This document shows, piece by piece, positions 55,070 to 64,000 of a stretch of 64,000 bases of DNA. Numbering within the stretch: position 1 is the stretch's first letter; every line of letters begins with the position of its first letter. Below the pieces are notes generated by a model that worked only from the letters and a program-made list of their open reading frames with translations, did not search any database and was not told where the DNA came from. Position numbers and translations under genes: made by a program. The stretch is from positions 620,001 through 684,000 of the forward strand of contig BROI01000003.1 of the NCBI GenBank assembly GCA_027923505.1, given 5' to 3'. Source of the stretch: Mayamaea pseudoterrestris. Lineage: Eukaryota; Bacillariophyta; Bacillariophyceae; Sellaphorales; Sellaphoraceae.

Positions 55070-55711
55070 ATGCTCATCTCTTTCGCTCTTTTCTCGTTGG
55101 CTTTCCTCTCGACCTGGTCGCCATCCAAAGCTCTCCCTCATCAAGGCAGCGAGACCGTTGGCGCAGGCCCACTTAAAAGTCCTCTTGATAATCCCGCGAA
55201 GGAGACTCTCCAGCAGTAAGTTGCTGCCACGGTATAGTCGAGATGGAAAAATGGAATCTGTTGCCTGACGCCTTGCTCTTGTCGCTTCTAAAGCATGTTT
55301 CGTGAGTTTTTTCATGTCGATCTCAATCTCTCCATGGGCATTGATGGGCAGCTCTCCAAGGCTGAGTCTCAGCAATTGCAGTCGAGCATGTCATATGCGT
55401 ACGCTCTCAGCATGAGCCACAATGAGCCGGACGGCCTGGATGTCTCGACTCCCCTCCTGTTGACGTATGCTCCCACGCCAGCAGCTGTTGCCAATGAACC
55501 CAAGACGGCGGCGATGCAGAGCGGAACCAGTGATGAAGCCTCGTTGGGAGGCACGCGCAACATGACTCCAGGAGCCATTGCAAGCCTGACGCTGCTCGTT
55601 GCGAGTGCATTGGTTGTCGCGGGAGTTCTTATTCACCGCCACCGCCCACGTGGATCGCATGCGTCATCAAGCACGTCCGGAGAGACGGATATTATTGGAG
55701 CGGAAGCTTAG
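55070..55711 (+). CDS. type I membrane protein of unknown function
   Basis: Exon 1 is 55070-55215, exon 2 55294-55711 (intron GTAAGT...AAAG); 187 residues. The signal peptide (MLISFALFSLAFLSTWS) is followed by a polar ectodomain, joined as TLQHMFREFFHVDLNLSMG, and a single span near the C terminus (AIASLTLLVASALVVAGVLI) with a basic, serine-rich tail (HRHRPRGSHASSST). The predicted topology is outside or lumenal N-terminal domain with a cytosolic tail. No family recognised. Confidence 0.7.
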
Positions 55712-56053
55712 AAAAGAATTTCTTTGGATGGGGTGACTTGTGGAAAGATGTCAAGGATGTTTTGTCGCCCGGGTTAGCATGTGTAGTTTGTTTAACTGAA
55801 TAGAGAAGTGGTTGTTGGTTAAAAAGAGAGCTTCTGCTTTTTATTAGCAGCTCAGCTTATGAAAGTGCTTTACTCGTTGTCCCACAGTGGCGGGCAAAGC
55901 ATGACTACGAGTATGGTATGTTTTGGCGATGGCGAGGTAGTATTTTTGGTGGCGAGAATTTCTGTCACGTGAAGCGGCACTAAAAAGACGCATTTTTGAT
56001 TTTCTTTCGAAATGAATCACCAACTTTCCCACACTTGAAATTACTTGAGGACA

Positions 56054-57385
56054 ATGTGGTTGGTGAGAAACCTTGCCATCTCGCTGTATCTTCGTCAAGT
56101 AGGAGTATTCAACAGAGCATTCGGATTGACTCCCCCGATCATGCCAAAAACGAGGCGCGCCAAGACTCTACCAGCAGCCGCCATTTCCAAGGAACAATCA
56201 GACGTGATTGTCGGCACTCCACCCAAACGCCGACGGGTTGGCAAAGCATGCGGGAATAGCAGCAGCGCTGCTGTCACGCCTTCTCCAAACGCTAAAAAGT
56301 CGCTAGTGAGAGACGACAATAATAGTACACGAACTGATCTTCCTATATTGTTTCGACTTGACGATCTCGTTCAAGGAACTCTTGTCGCCCGACCCTCCAG
56401 GCGCAATAAGAGTCCATGGGTGGCCGACGTCTTTCTAGAGGACGAGCAGCGCGAAGCATTGGTACATGTGCCAAGTCTTGACATGTGTGGAAAATGTGTA
56501 CCAGGAGCTACTATTTTGGTCAAGCCTGCGAAAACATCGAATGGAAAATTAGTCGGCGCTGATGCTCTGAGTCCAAAGTATGGAACACCAAAGTGTGAAT
56601 TTACGTCGCAGTTGCTTCTCGTTGACGACAAGGTAGTCGTTAATGATGATGATGATGTTGAGGCTGCATCAGCCGCAATATGGCCTTCGAATGCTTACTC
56701 GCCAACATGGGTCGGCGCTCACCCATCCATTGGCGAACGCGTCACCGAGGAGTGGTTGAGAAAGGGTCTCATTTTGCAGGAGCTACCGCCGATCACCAGC
56801 ATACAGAAGCAGTTTACGCTTGTTTGCGATGACGGAACATCAATGCGACCTGACTTCATGACGACTCACGAGGACGGCACCAAGTGTTTGATTGAAGTAA
56901 AAACGGTGGTTGACACAGACTACCGCTGCTTGGACGATGTTCCTCTTGCCGTCAAGGGCAAGTTTCGAAAGAACCTTGTCTCGGCAGTCAGTCCGACATA
57001 TATACGGACGGCGCTTTTTCCAAGTGGCGGCGGCAAGCAAAAGGGCCCTGACGGCGAGAATGTTGTTTCAAGCCGTGCCATTAAGCATGTTCAAGAGCTA
57101 ACTCAAATTGTGCAACGCTCAAAGGCAGGCGAGCACTTGTCGGGTGACGATGTAGATGGGGAGGCTACCAAGTACGAGGCGCTGATTGTCTTTTGTGTCG
57201 TTCGAGGCGATGCCGAAGTTTTCCGACCGAATCACGTCGCGTGCCCTTCGTTTGCAAAGTATTTGAAAGTAGCCAAGGAGCAAGGTGTACGCCTACTAGC
57301 CAAACGGACTTGCTGGGATGAGTCTGGAGCATGCTATAGTGACAAGGATCTTCCAATCGAATGGCCTGAAAGTTTGTCAGAATAG
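56054..57385 (+). CDS. SfsA-domain protein
   Basis: From the ATG at 56054, 443 residues; the ATG at 56141 (MPKTRRAKTL) is an alternative. If used, the first part (MWLVRNLAISLYLRQVG) could be an organelle presequence. A basic, low-complexity region leads to an SfsA fold: LPILFRLDDLVQGTLVARPS, GATILVKPAKTSNGKLVG (OB-like), and the nuclease-like core with RPDFMTTHEDGTKCLIEVKTV (PD...EVK), then KHVQELTQIVQ and YEALIVFCVVRGDAEVFRPN. Bacterial SfsA was named for sugar-fermentation stimulation. The conserved EVK suggests metal and nucleic-acid binding. Eukaryotic copies are uncommon outside algae and plants. Confidence 0.85.
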   Translation: MWLVRNLAISLYLRQVGVFNRAFGLTPPIMPKTRRAKTLPAAAISKEQSDVIVGTPPKRRRVGKACGNSSSAAVTPSPNAKKSLVRDDNNSTRTDLPILFRLDDLVQGTLVARPSRRNKSPWVADVFLEDEQREALVHVPSLDMCGKCVPGATILVKPAKTSNGKLVGADALSPKYGTPKCEFTSQLLLVDDKVVVNDDDDVEAASAAIWPSNAYSPTWVGAHPSIGERVTEEWLRKGLILQELPPITSIQKQFTLVCDDGTSMRPDFMTTHEDGTKCLIEVKTVVDTDYRCLDDVPLAVKGKFRKNLVSAVSPTYIRTALFPSGGGKQKGPDGENVVSSRAIKHVQELTQIVQRSKAGEHLSGDDVDGEATKYEALIVFCVVRGDAEVFRPNHVACPSFAKYLKVAKEQGVRLLAKRTCWDESGACYSDKDLPIEWPESLSE

Positions 57386-57701
57386 AACTGTAAAGAATCG
57401 TTTTGGATTACCGGCAACGGTGTTGCGTCAAAGATGTGCGCCATCTCTTTCCTATACCGGTAGCACGATCATGTATGAGTAGCATTTTGCAACTACGCAT
57501 CGACGTTCGTTAGCCGTCGTCGCATAGCTGAATCCATGGTTGCAATAACCGGTCAGACATGCGTGACAGCCACGAAAGTTGCCGACGGAGGAACGATGAC
57601 CATTATCAAGATGTTACCACAATCGAGGTTCTATACTTCATATCGAACCATTCAAGCAACCTTAAACATTACTGGACTTCCTTAAGCGTCCAGACAACAC
57701 C
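57386..57701. other. intergenic region
   Basis: About 315 bases. Nothing recognised. Confidence 0.55.
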
Positions 57702-60185
57702 ATGAGCTCAAAAGCAGATAAAAGTCCTGTGCCATGCAAGTGTCAGGGATGCGACATTCAATTTCCGTCACGCAACGCCGTCTTCACCCACTTGGTGCAA
57801 ACAAATGGCGCATGCTTGGATCCAGAGGAGTACATCAATTTTCGCAAGTACGTTCTGGCAAATAGAAAACGCCAAAAGGTCATGATTCTGTATGGCTACA
57901 TTCCCGACAAGGCAGATATTTGCAACGGTGACGATGCCGCATTGATCTTGCTCAAGACTTTGGCAGGCATGTACGACGAGGAAGACGAAATGACGGAGCA
58001 GCAGCAGAGCGACTCTCTTCGCATAAATCGTTCCTACGGCAGATCAGGTCGCTCCTCGGCATTGCTGGAACAGGATGAAGGAACCGGAGCAATTACGGAA
58101 GTATTGGCGACGCGACTTCCAGTCGAATCAAACATCGAATCGGTGAAAGACTGGCTTAAGCAGGTCAATGAAAGAGTTTCAACAAGTTTAAAGGGATCAT
58201 CATCACAACTTCGTGTCTTTGGCAAGATTGATGTCCCATCAGCTTTTAACGCGGAAGTGGATGTTGGGCACCGGAGGATAGAATGCTTGTTTCCCGTCGA
58301 CCTCCTCGTCAATTTTGATGAGGCGCAGTCTTTCAACTTGATAGAGTTTTTTGAACGGTTTCCCTCGCTTTTCGATGGAGCATTGCGTATTGATCAGATT
58401 TATTCGAGATCGGATAAGCATGAAACGAATGCGGATGCATCGACAGCTCAAAGTAATGCGCTAGACCAGGACACTGTCACTTACTTACATGGGCTAAAAA
58501 AGACAATGCAATCACTGACTACCCACATTGTAGAGCGCAAGAAAGAGCATGTAGCAAACAAAACTGAAAAATCATTGGGTGGAAAGCGCATTCGAGAGAA
58601 ACAGAATGGGAACAGGAAGCCGAACACAAAACTAAGTGCACACGACACATTTGCGAGCGACGCAGGTGAGGTAGTTGCCAATGGAACGTCTGATACAGCA
58701 ACTGTCACCGGCAAGATAAGAGGAAATGGGAGAGACAAGGAGAGAAGCAAAAATAAGAATAAGACTACTGACGAATCAAGCAAATTTCTTTTGGAACGAA
58801 AAAGATATCACAACTTTACGCCACTCGCCATGGCACACGAGTATCTATGCCTGCGTCGCCTGGACAGATTTTACCATAGGGCGACGCTTCGCTTTGATAC
58901 AACGCAACATCCTCCTCGTGTCATAACGCCAGAAGAAAACAAGAGAAACATTCGGCCGTTTCTTGTCCTTTCGCTAACGGCAGACGTCTTTCTGCACGGC
59001 CAAGCTCCACGGGTTTTTGGCCTGTTTGTTGCGTTGGCGCGAGGGTTGATTGATAAGGACATTGTGGAGTGCGTCTTTGATGAGCACTACCCACATTTAG
59101 TGCCCACGCCCCCTTTACCAGTCTTTGCCATGTATGCTGGCGAAGCTGCGTACACAAAGTGGGAAGGGAAGATGCAGACTGTGCTTAGCCCTCGTCGACA
59201 GAACATTTTTGACAAGGGCTGGAACGACTCGGATACCGTCAATGCCGTTGAGGAATGGACCATGAAACTCCGTCAGCACACAGCGACTCTATGGTATCAG
59301 AATGGGGTGGATGCTGGTGGCCGACTCGTTGCTGAAAAGAAATGGACCGGCGACGTCTTGATGCCATGGGTTGAACGTGCGCGAAAACAGTTGGAGCATT
59401 ATCGTGATTGGAAAAGCGCGCGCGCGGCAGTATCAAACGATGAGCTAGTTGTAGATACGACTGCTTCGGAAGCTATCCTCTCTTTGGGTATGACAGATTT
59501 GCCGCCACTAGCTGGTGTGAGCCCTGAAGTTCCTGCCATGTTTGAAAGGGTGTTGCACCTTCTTCGCCAAGCGGACGCGAGTGGGTTGTGGCCTTCAACA
59601 AGTGCCAAGCGACAATTAGTTATGGTTTCGACTCTGGCGGGCGATTCAAATGGGACAGATTCAAGCGCCTTGCACTCAAAAATGTCACTTAGTGAACAGT
59701 GCATACGAGTCAAGAACACGGTGCGCCGAGAGGAATCATCGGCTTATGTCTACGATGAAGGCCAAGGTGGTGCGTCGGGGAGCTTTTCAGTTGGTGCCAT
59801 GCCTGGAGACTCTTGTTCTCAGCCAAAAGGCAATACTTTGTTTCCGGAGCTAATGAAGGCTGCCTTTGAGCTGGAGATTGCACTTTGTCCCGATCGAGAG
59901 CCGTCGTCAACTATTGCCATAAACCGCAACGCGCAGTTTCGTCCTCACACCGACTCTGGCGCCGGTGCTGGTCAAAGCACAAGCTTGATTGCGGGTCTTG
60001 GATGTTATAGCGGCGGTGAGCTTGTCGTGGAAGGTGAGCAGCATGACATTCGTTACAAGACGCTGGAGTTCAATGGCTGGAAACAACGTCACTGGACGAT
60101 GCCGTTCGCGGGAGAGCGGTTCAGTTTGGTTTGGTTTACTCCCAAAGGCTGTGAAGGTGTTCATGGCATAGATCTATGCGCCTAG
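57702..60185 (+). CDS. fusion: zinc finger, TruA-like pseudouridine synthase, 2-oxoglutarate oxygenase
   Basis: A single frame of 827 residues with no intron. The N terminus has a C2HC finger (C14, C17, H30, C38). Residues about 45-500 follow the PUS1/TruA pattern: ALLEQDEGTGAITEVLATRLP (putative catalytic Asp D125), RVFGKIDVPSAFNAEV, RRIECLFPVDLLV, then, after a basic insert, KRYHNFTP and VFLHGQAPRVFGLFVALARG (residue about 430). The C-terminal part is a 2OG-Fe(II) oxygenase: HTD at 749-751, H797 and R806, with GLGCYSGGELVVEG between. The usual R-T-D of pseudouridine synthases is Q-D here, so catalysis is uncertain. Possible RNA modification in one enzyme; the substrate is unknown. Confidence 0.75.
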   Translation: MSSKADKSPVPCKCQGCDIQFPSRNAVFTHLVQTNGACLDPEEYINFRKYVLANRKRQKVMILYGYIPDKADICNGDDAALILLKTLAGMYDEEDEMTEQQQSDSLRINRSYGRSGRSSALLEQDEGTGAITEVLATRLPVESNIESVKDWLKQVNERVSTSLKGSSSQLRVFGKIDVPSAFNAEVDVGHRRIECLFPVDLLVNFDEAQSFNLIEFFERFPSLFDGALRIDQIYSRSDKHETNADASTAQSNALDQDTVTYLHGLKKTMQSLTTHIVERKKEHVANKTEKSLGGKRIREKQNGNRKPNTKLSAHDTFASDAGEVVANGTSDTATVTGKIRGNGRDKERSKNKNKTTDESSKFLLERKRYHNFTPLAMAHEYLCLRRLDRFYHRATLRFDTTQHPPRVITPEENKRNIRPFLVLSLTADVFLHGQAPRVFGLFVALARGLIDKDIVECVFDEHYPHLVPTPPLPVFAMYAGEAAYTKWEGKMQTVLSPRRQNIFDKGWNDSDTVNAVEEWTMKLRQHTATLWYQNGVDAGGRLVAEKKWTGDVLMPWVERARKQLEHYRDWKSARAAVSNDELVVDTTASEAILSLGMTDLPPLAGVSPEVPAMFERVLHLLRQADASGLWPSTSAKRQLVMVSTLAGDSNGTDSSALHSKMSLSEQCIRVKNTVRREESSAYVYDEGQGGASGSFSVGAMPGDSCSQPKGNTLFPELMKAAFELEIALCPDREPSSTIAINRNAQFRPHTDSGAGAGQSTSLIAGLGCYSGGELVVEGEQHDIRYKTLEFNGWKQRHWTMPFAGERFSLVWFTPKGCEGVHGIDLCA

Positions 60186-60290
60186 ATATGTTTTCCTATC
60201 GTCTATCTCGACTTATAGCATGCATCGTTGCGCCTTAGATATGTTTCGTTCTATGTCTATCTCGACTAATAGCATGCGTCGTCCCTTTCG
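60181..60290. repeat. two-copy tandem duplication at the gene end
   Basis: A segment starting TAGATATGTTT and including CTATCTCGACT and ATAGCATGC occurs twice, about 54 bases apart. The first copy begins at the stop codon of the fusion gene, so it overlaps the 3' end. Confidence 0.85.
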
Positions 60291-60615
60291 CTTGCTGCCT
60301 GACGCGTACCTATAGAATTCGTCGTAACGGTACTGCTCAACCGATGTGACACGATTGACTTTTTCGCGACCATGACAAAGTTATTGCCGAATCTGTGCTA
60401 CAGATAACCAAATTAGGCGACCATGAACGGAAAAAAGCAACGATCGAAGGTTCTAGTGACGACAGCTATGGTGTTCGGCGACGAAGTGCTGCTACTTTGG
60501 GCTTTAACGGGCCCACATGTTGGCGTCAAAGCAGCGTGAGGTAAACAATCAACGACACCTCCTCCTTTTCCACGTAAATTCTGGATAGCACTGGCTCGTT
60601 GAGAAGTAGACTAAG
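60291..60615. other. intergenic region
   Basis: About 325 bases. Nothing recognised. Confidence 0.55.
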
Positions 60616-63600
60616 ATGAGAAAGCTTTACCGACAGCAGGTACTGTCTGTGTTGTTTGTATTGGCCGCTCTTCTTTCGCGGACTCAGGCGCAAGACGTCG
60701 ATCCAACTATCATTCAAACATGCGAAACCGAAACTGCTCCAATCACGGTCACTCTCCCTGCATCAACCGAGGCGGAGCCTGTCGACGTCATGTTTCTATT
60801 CGACGACACTGGAACGTTCGCAAGAGCATCAAGTCAGCTTGCCAACCAATTCGGTGCTTTGGTGACGCAATTGGAAGCAGCCTTTCCGTCTGTTGATTTT
60901 GGATACGGTGTGGTAAGTTTAACATTCATTTGTGTCATGTCACAGGCTGCCCCATAACTAAATCACATATCTTTTCTTGTTAAAGGCCAAATATGAAGAC
61001 TTTGGAGGTAAGACAGTGTGACTTCCGGCGCGGCAGCAGTCATTCCTCTCAATTCTATATTATATTCTGACTCTCATTCATCTCACTCGTTTAGGCGTGG
61101 GAACCGACTATGGAGGACAGTTTGCGGATTCAAGACCAGCAATTCTGAACCAACCCATTGTCACGGCCGCGGAGCTTGGTGGAAGTGTTGATGCGCTAAA
61201 CACTCTTATCATTGACGCATTGCGCCGCACGGCTCCAGAAAATGGCGGGGACATTCCTGAATCAGCTATTGAGGGCTTGTATTACGTGGCAACTGGAGCA
61301 GGATTTGATGGAAACGGAGACGGAACCTTTCTTGGCTTGGATGGAACGCAAATTGCGGGAGCAAATGCAACACAAACGGCGCCTGACCAATCTGGGGATG
61401 TACCGGACATTGGTTCGCTGGACCCTGCGATATTGACTGCTGGCACAGTCGGTGGTGGTCTCTTCCGTTCCGGTAGCAAAAAGCTGCTGATTTTGGCTAC
61501 AGATGCATGCACAGTAGCGCCATTCATTGGCGAGATTCCTGCCACCGTTTCGTCAGAGTTCAGTACAGAGCCAAGTGAGGACTTTTCTTGTGGTGGAGGT
61601 GTGCGCTATGGACAAGTGGGCGACGCTCTTGTCAAAGCTGATAGTACTATCGCTCGATCGATTGCTCCACTTGGAGCACATACTGTTCCAGACACCGTGG
61701 CCGCGCTGGTTGCCAATGGCATTAAGGTCATGGGACTCTCCGCCGACGCAGGGGCGACTGCGTCAGGCTCGGGACCGTCAGATAGTCCAAGCGTGTTTCT
61801 ATCAGCTTTGGCCCGCCTCACGGGTGCTGTCGACGCTAATGGAGACGCCCTGGTGACACAAATTGACGTGAACGATGCTACTGCCATCCAAGCTGCAATT
61901 TTGAACGCCATTTCAACGTTTGTGGCACCACCGCTAAACGTGCAAGTCAGTCCGCAAGGTTGCGATACTATTGCCGGGCTTACACTAGCATTTGACCCGC
62001 CCACTGCGGAAAATGTTTTTGCTGGATCAAATGTCACGTTTGATGTGTCATTTGACATTGACCCGGCATTGGCTAGTGGCACTTGTCAATTGCAGTTTGT
62101 CGATGGAAGCGGCACTCTTCTTGCAACTGATGCTATTCAATTGGAAGTGTGTCAAAGCTCAATAATTCCGTCAGTATCGCCATCAACAGGGTCTACTTCA
62201 GTCTCACCTACTACACAAGTCGCAAGCGGGGCACCAAGCGTGGCGCCAAGCGCGGCACCGATTGTTGGGACAGTAGCTCCGTCCATTCCTGCTTCTTTGG
62301 CTCCCTCAATTCTTGGGGCTTCAGCAGCACCGTCCGGCTTACCGAGTATCTTGCCCACGGCTTTTCCAAGTGCAGCGCGAAGTGAAGGCAGTCCAACACA
62401 AATTCCATCCATTGCACCAACTATTTTGCCAACGGCAGCGCTGAGTGAAGGGAGCCCAACGAAAGTACCGTCAATCTCACCAACTAGAGCGCCAACAGCA
62501 TTGCCATCGCTAGGTGCTGGAAATACCAGAAGTCCAACCGGTATGTTATTCATGACGACAAGCTAGACAACTTAGTCAAACTCATGCACATTCTTATTTC
62601 TCACCCGCCTGTCAAAAAATCGCTTCACAGCTCCACCAAGCACAGGTCCTCCAAGCACGACGAGCCCACCTACTGCGTTACTAATTACCAGTCCTAGTCC
62701 TGCAAGCGTACCGGTACCGGTTCCCCAACAAAAGGGACGGCAACGAACGTCTCTATTCGGCCGATTGACTGGAGCAAACTTTTTCTCGACAATAAAAACT
62801 GGGGAAGGAAAGGTTGGTGGACCTGGATCCATTCGTTTTGACTTTACGCATCCAATACCCAAGGGTGAGGTTGTTGACGACAATTGCTGGGGCTTTAATT
62901 GTCCTAATGGTGGCGGAAGCCGCGCTGGCGGCAATGCCAAGGGCTCGAAAGCGGTCAAAGGCAGCAAGGGTGGCAAGGGTGGGTCGCAAGGCCAAGGTGC
63001 ATTCAACGGAGGTGGCAATGGCGGTTTCTCAACAGGGAGCAAGAATAGCACGCCGCAAAGAGGTGGTAAAGGTGGCAGTAAGGGCATTGTCTCCACCGTT
63101 TCCTCGAATAGCAAGTCACAAGGCAAAGGAGGCGGCAAGGGCGGTTCATCCAAGGTCAAAGGTAGTGGAAAAGGAGGTGGCAAGGGCTTTTCTCATTACA
63201 ACAATGACTACGGTAATGAGGGAATATCAGGTGTCTTCACGATCAGCAAGGGTGATGCACAAGTTGACAATATTTTCGAATCCATTTTCGACAATGAGAT
63301 TACTAGCGCCAGCAAAGGTAGCAAGGCTGGAATCAATCAGGAGCTACGATCAGAGCAAAAACGTATTCGTCGGGAGCGAATTCGAAACCACCAAATGGTA
63401 GGAACCACAACATCTACTAGGCCTGTGGCTAGCCCTGGTGGTGGTAACAATGGTGGCGACACAACGCAGGAGCTGCCTGGCCAATTCGTTCTCGTGACGG
63501 ACACGCGAGATGATCCCCCGCCAGAAAACCTGAGCGATATTGTATTCATAAGCACCCAACTAATGCAAAATGGAGGCGATCGTGTAAGGCGGAGGGCTGC

Positions 63601-63625
63601 TGCTGTGGAAAACGTTGAGCAGTGA
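60616..63625 (+). CDS. secreted von Willebrand A protein with proline/serine stalk and lysine-glycine repeats
   Basis: Four exons: 60616-60912, 60986-61007 (22 bases), 61095-62540 and 62631-63625; 919 residues, all phases close. The signal peptide (MRKLYRQQVLSVLFVLAALL) is followed by a vWA domain with VDVMFLFDDTGTF (the MIDAS D-x-T-G). The micro-exon supplies AKYEDFGG. From about residue 440 the frame is a PSxxPS-type stalk (APSVAPSAAP, SPTKVPSISPTRAP). Exon 4 continues APPSTGPPSTTSPPT into a C-terminal part with KGSKGGKGG-type repeats and a final acidic stretch. The layout is that of an extracellular or frustule-associated adhesion protein in diatoms. Function is inferred. Confidence 0.82.
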
Positions 63626-64000
63626 TGTGCCAGTGTCGGCATATTACTGTGAATTTGCTCCGTACATTTTCTCGGCTGCTTCGTTTTGCAAATGTCGCTT
63701 AACTAATAGCATGGCCTTATACTTGTACATTGACATATTTGGATGCAGGTCTGAACAGTAGTGTAGGTAGTGGTGGCAAAAAATCTCCCCGCGGGCAGCG
63801 TGCTTGAAAAACAGGGATAGCTTGAGTACCGATGAGACGAAATGTGAACAAGCGCGCGCATCATGCATTCATCGCCACTCTTCCCACTGTCGTGCGAGAC
63901 GCGTGTGAAAAAATTGCAAGGATCTTTATGGTTTCTCTTTATAGCTAGCATTGCATACCAAAAGTAGCATCTTGGAAAATCACTCATGCGATCGCAATTC
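63626..64000. other. region at right edge without recognised gene
   Basis: About 375 bases. Short frames only; no coding or structured feature was seen. Confidence 0.55.

Noticed and set aside
62572-63183. 203-residue minus-strand frame rich in proline and leucine
   Set aside because: It is the antisense of the lysine-glycine repeats in the vWA gene, so its composition is explained.

Overview
This window is nuclear DNA from a photosynthetic stramenopile, most likely a diatom. Several things point there. Many genes have one or a few short GT-AG introns of about 70 to 140 bases. At least four to six predicted proteins begin with a signal peptide followed by an alanine-phenylalanine cleavage motif, the heterokont plastid-targeting signature. 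One gene is a cyclin of the kind expanded in diatoms, one encodes a heterokont-type Myb-like domain, and one encodes a secreted von Willebrand A protein with a proline/serine stalk and lysine-glycine-serine repeats of the diatom style. I cannot name the species. No retroelement, virus-like element, CRISPR array or convincing RNA gene was seen.

Layout. 1-2800: MSH6 (mismatch repair), running off the left edge. 3141-13831: a plastid-targeted coiled protein, an AMPK-gamma-like CBS protein, PEX2, an STPR-like basic repeat protein, a membrane protein, SEC12 and a Myb-like protein. 14556-28935: asparaginyl-tRNA synthetase with a GST-C-like domain, a secreted protein, NOB1, phospholipase C, APC6/CDC16 and an AMBRA1-like WD40 protein. 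29145-32191: two tandem SWEET sugar transporters. 32881-35323: an RNA-binding-like organellar protein and the cyclin. 35500-40590: a 5 kb gene-free block of satellite DNA (355-base then 169-base units, rich in short palindromes). 40855-43120: a multi-span plastid protein. 43190-46877: a six-exon PMR1/SPCA-type Ca2+/Mn2+ ATPase. 47601-55711: an RFC small subunit, a head-to-head pair of plastid genes (one is ribosomal protein L17), ALG13, a kinase-like protein, a small plastid membrane protein and a type I membrane protein. 56054-63625: an SfsA protein, a zinc finger/TruA-like pseudouridine synthase/2-oxoglutarate oxygenase fusion, and the secreted vWA protein.

Gene models were assembled by joining reading frames at GT-AG sites, checking that the phases add up and that the joined protein matches the family. 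Most multi-exon models close exactly in frame. The genes are mostly unrelated housekeeping functions and do not form an operon-like unit. The points that most deserve a second look are the palindrome-bearing satellite block with a paired (compensatory) change, a 42-base repeat family in three intergenic regions, the pseudouridine synthase/oxygenase fusion, and the two divergent plastid genes that each carry their signal peptide on a separate 52-base exon.
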